Below, piece by piece: positions 62,565 to 64,000 of a stretch of DNA of 64,000 nt. Made by a program: the position numbers and the translations under genes. The DNA is from Larus michahellis (lineage: Eukaryota > Chordata > Aves > Charadriiformes > Laridae), in contig NC_133897.1 of NCBI RefSeq assembly GCF_964199755.1, positions 117,623,579 through 117,687,578 of the forward strand, written 5' to 3'. The notes below the pieces were generated by a model, which did no database searches, was not told the origin of the DNA, and saw nothing but the letters and a program-made list of their open reading frames with translations. The stretch's first letter is position 1. Every line of letters begins with the position of its first letter.

Positions 62565-64000
62565 CCAAAGCAAAAAAACCCCCATGGTTCTGCCATGCAC
62601 ATGCATCTTTAGTGTATCTACATCTTGAAGGTCATGTACAGTTTGTCTCCTTCCTCTCTTCTCTGCAATAACAGATGGTAAAATCAGAAAAAAACAGAGA
62701 GAAAGCAATAAGGGTGATCAAAGGTGTAGAACAACTACTACTATGTAAGGATCCACTAAGTTGACTAGACTTCGGCCTGAGAGTAAGACAGCTGAGGTCC
62801 ATAAAATACCGTGGGGCAGAAGGTGATAGCTGTTCATGTCTTCTGTAGAAAAAGAACTGAGCAGCATCAAATGAAACTAGCAGGGGCCATGCTGAATGCA
62901 AACAAAAGGTGATAACTGCAAGCGTGAGGTTGGTTGTGGCACTCCCATCTCAGGACTCAGGCATGCTGAAAGCCTAGGTGGTTTCTAAAGCAGCTGGATA
63001 AATTTATGGTTGCTGTTAAATGAGCCTTCAGCTGCAGATCAATGGAGGCTGGGAGAGTATTCTGGATAATTACTACTACAGGAATGTCACGAGGTTTGTG
63101 TTCTTCTCTGTGTATCTGCTGTTGACCACGAGGGAAGGTGGCTTGTGCTCTGATATGCCATGTCTTCTTTTTAGGTTGTTCTGACCACCCCATCATTCTT
63201 TTTCGGTTGTGTGGGTCACTGGGTTGGATGAGGTGGGGTGTGAAAAGTGTTCCAGGTCTGTTCTGTGCTCACAGCCTGTTTTCTGCAGGCAGTGAGCCAG
63301 ACGAAAGCAGCATAATACAGTTTTCTATGCCATGTTGGTTTTTTAGGTAATAGAACTATGCATTACAAGCAATTCCAGAAGTGCCAGAACTCAAAAAGCC
63401 TAGTTTCCTAAAGACTTGGATTTCCTGGTTGATAAACCCTGGTTTAAAAATGTTACCTGTATTTAAGATGTGATTAGGATCAGTCCCTCCAATGGTTTCT
63501 TTTTGTATTGTCTTTACTAGCAGCCAAGACACAGTCAAATGTCCCGACGAACTGGCTAGGTTTCTTCATGAATATTGAGGGGGCGAAATATCTTTCAGAC
63601 ATCTGTACCTCTGTCCAATTTGTATGGAGTTGTGGGTTTAAAAGATGCTTGACAGAAAACGTGGTAACGTGAGCCACCTTTCCCTGAGAAACTAAGCGAA
63701 AATGAATAGTACAAAATAAATACAAATAGTAAAAATAAAATAAACCAAATAATCCTTCATCTTGCCCCAAAATAGTAATAATATAGTCCAAAAAAGTACT
63801 GGGAATATTAAAAATAGATTTATTTTAATCTTTCTAAAGTTTTAAGTGTAATACAGGTTCACTTCAATATGCATGGCTGCGCGCAGAACAGCGGGGTATG
63901 AGTGTGACATCCAATTTTTCTTACATTATTTAGTAACTGACCCACACGCTGTGTTCTTGCTGGTTGTTAACAGCATGTGAATTATGAGGCCAGAGAGGTC
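62565..64000. other. Predicted intron to the window edge, nothing recognised
   Basis: AT-rich sequence with no exon, RNA gene or repeat family that I can identify. The predicted gene presumably continues to the right. Confidence 0.45.

Noticed and set aside
1-64000. Prokaryotic features, CRISPR arrays, rRNA genes or a new multi-gene system
   Set aside because: Composition, CR1 and LTR repeats, CpG depletion and splice signals all indicate vertebrate nuclear DNA. No repeat-spacer array, operon or gene cluster is present.

Overview
The window looks like AT-rich bird nuclear DNA. The main evidence is the repeat content. There are four pieces of CR1, the dominant avian LINE. The longest ends in the CR1-type 8-bp tail (ATTCTATG repeated on its sense strand) and still encodes a readable reverse-transcriptase C-terminus. 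There is also an ERVL-type LTR ending in CA and a probable ancient MIR/CORE-SINE remnant. Repeat density is low, no protein-coding exon is visible, and there is one strong CpG island. Species and chromosome cannot be told from the sequence alone.

Layout. Positions 1-462 hold a long inverted repeat cut by the left edge of the window. From about 500 to 31,850 I see intergenic DNA without a convincing gene. It carries a decayed LINE-like patch (about 3.0-3.1 kb), an ERVL-type LTR (about 18.6-19.39 kb), a near-consensus CTCF motif just beyond it (19,532-19,547), a minus-strand CR1 tail (22.47-22.68 kb) and small tandem repeats. From 31,870 to 33,720 lies a CpG island whose strand composition switches from C-rich to G-rich near 32,449. 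It contains GC boxes, a YY1 motif, a G-quadruplex motif and a strong splice donor at 32,643. I read it as the promoter and first, untranslated exon (about 32,451-32,642) of a plus-strand gene.

From 32,643 to the right edge the sequence looks like the long 5' introns of that gene. A second ATG-free exon with very good splice sites is predicted at 49,364-49,474, and a weaker third candidate at 55,228-55,274. The coding part would lie beyond 64,000. The introns contain an antisense CR1 insertion (44,206-45,335) next to a MIR-like remnant, a small isolated CpG-rich patch (45,776-45,960), plus-strand CR1 tails at 41.3 and 60.4 kb, and several hairpins and homopolymer runs.

Functionally the window is one promoter with its upstream intergenic region and leader introns. 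I cannot name the gene with confidence. Nothing resembles an operon, CRISPR array, rRNA or convincing tRNA. Almost all open reading frames here are chance frames, apart from the CR1 reverse-transcriptase remnant.
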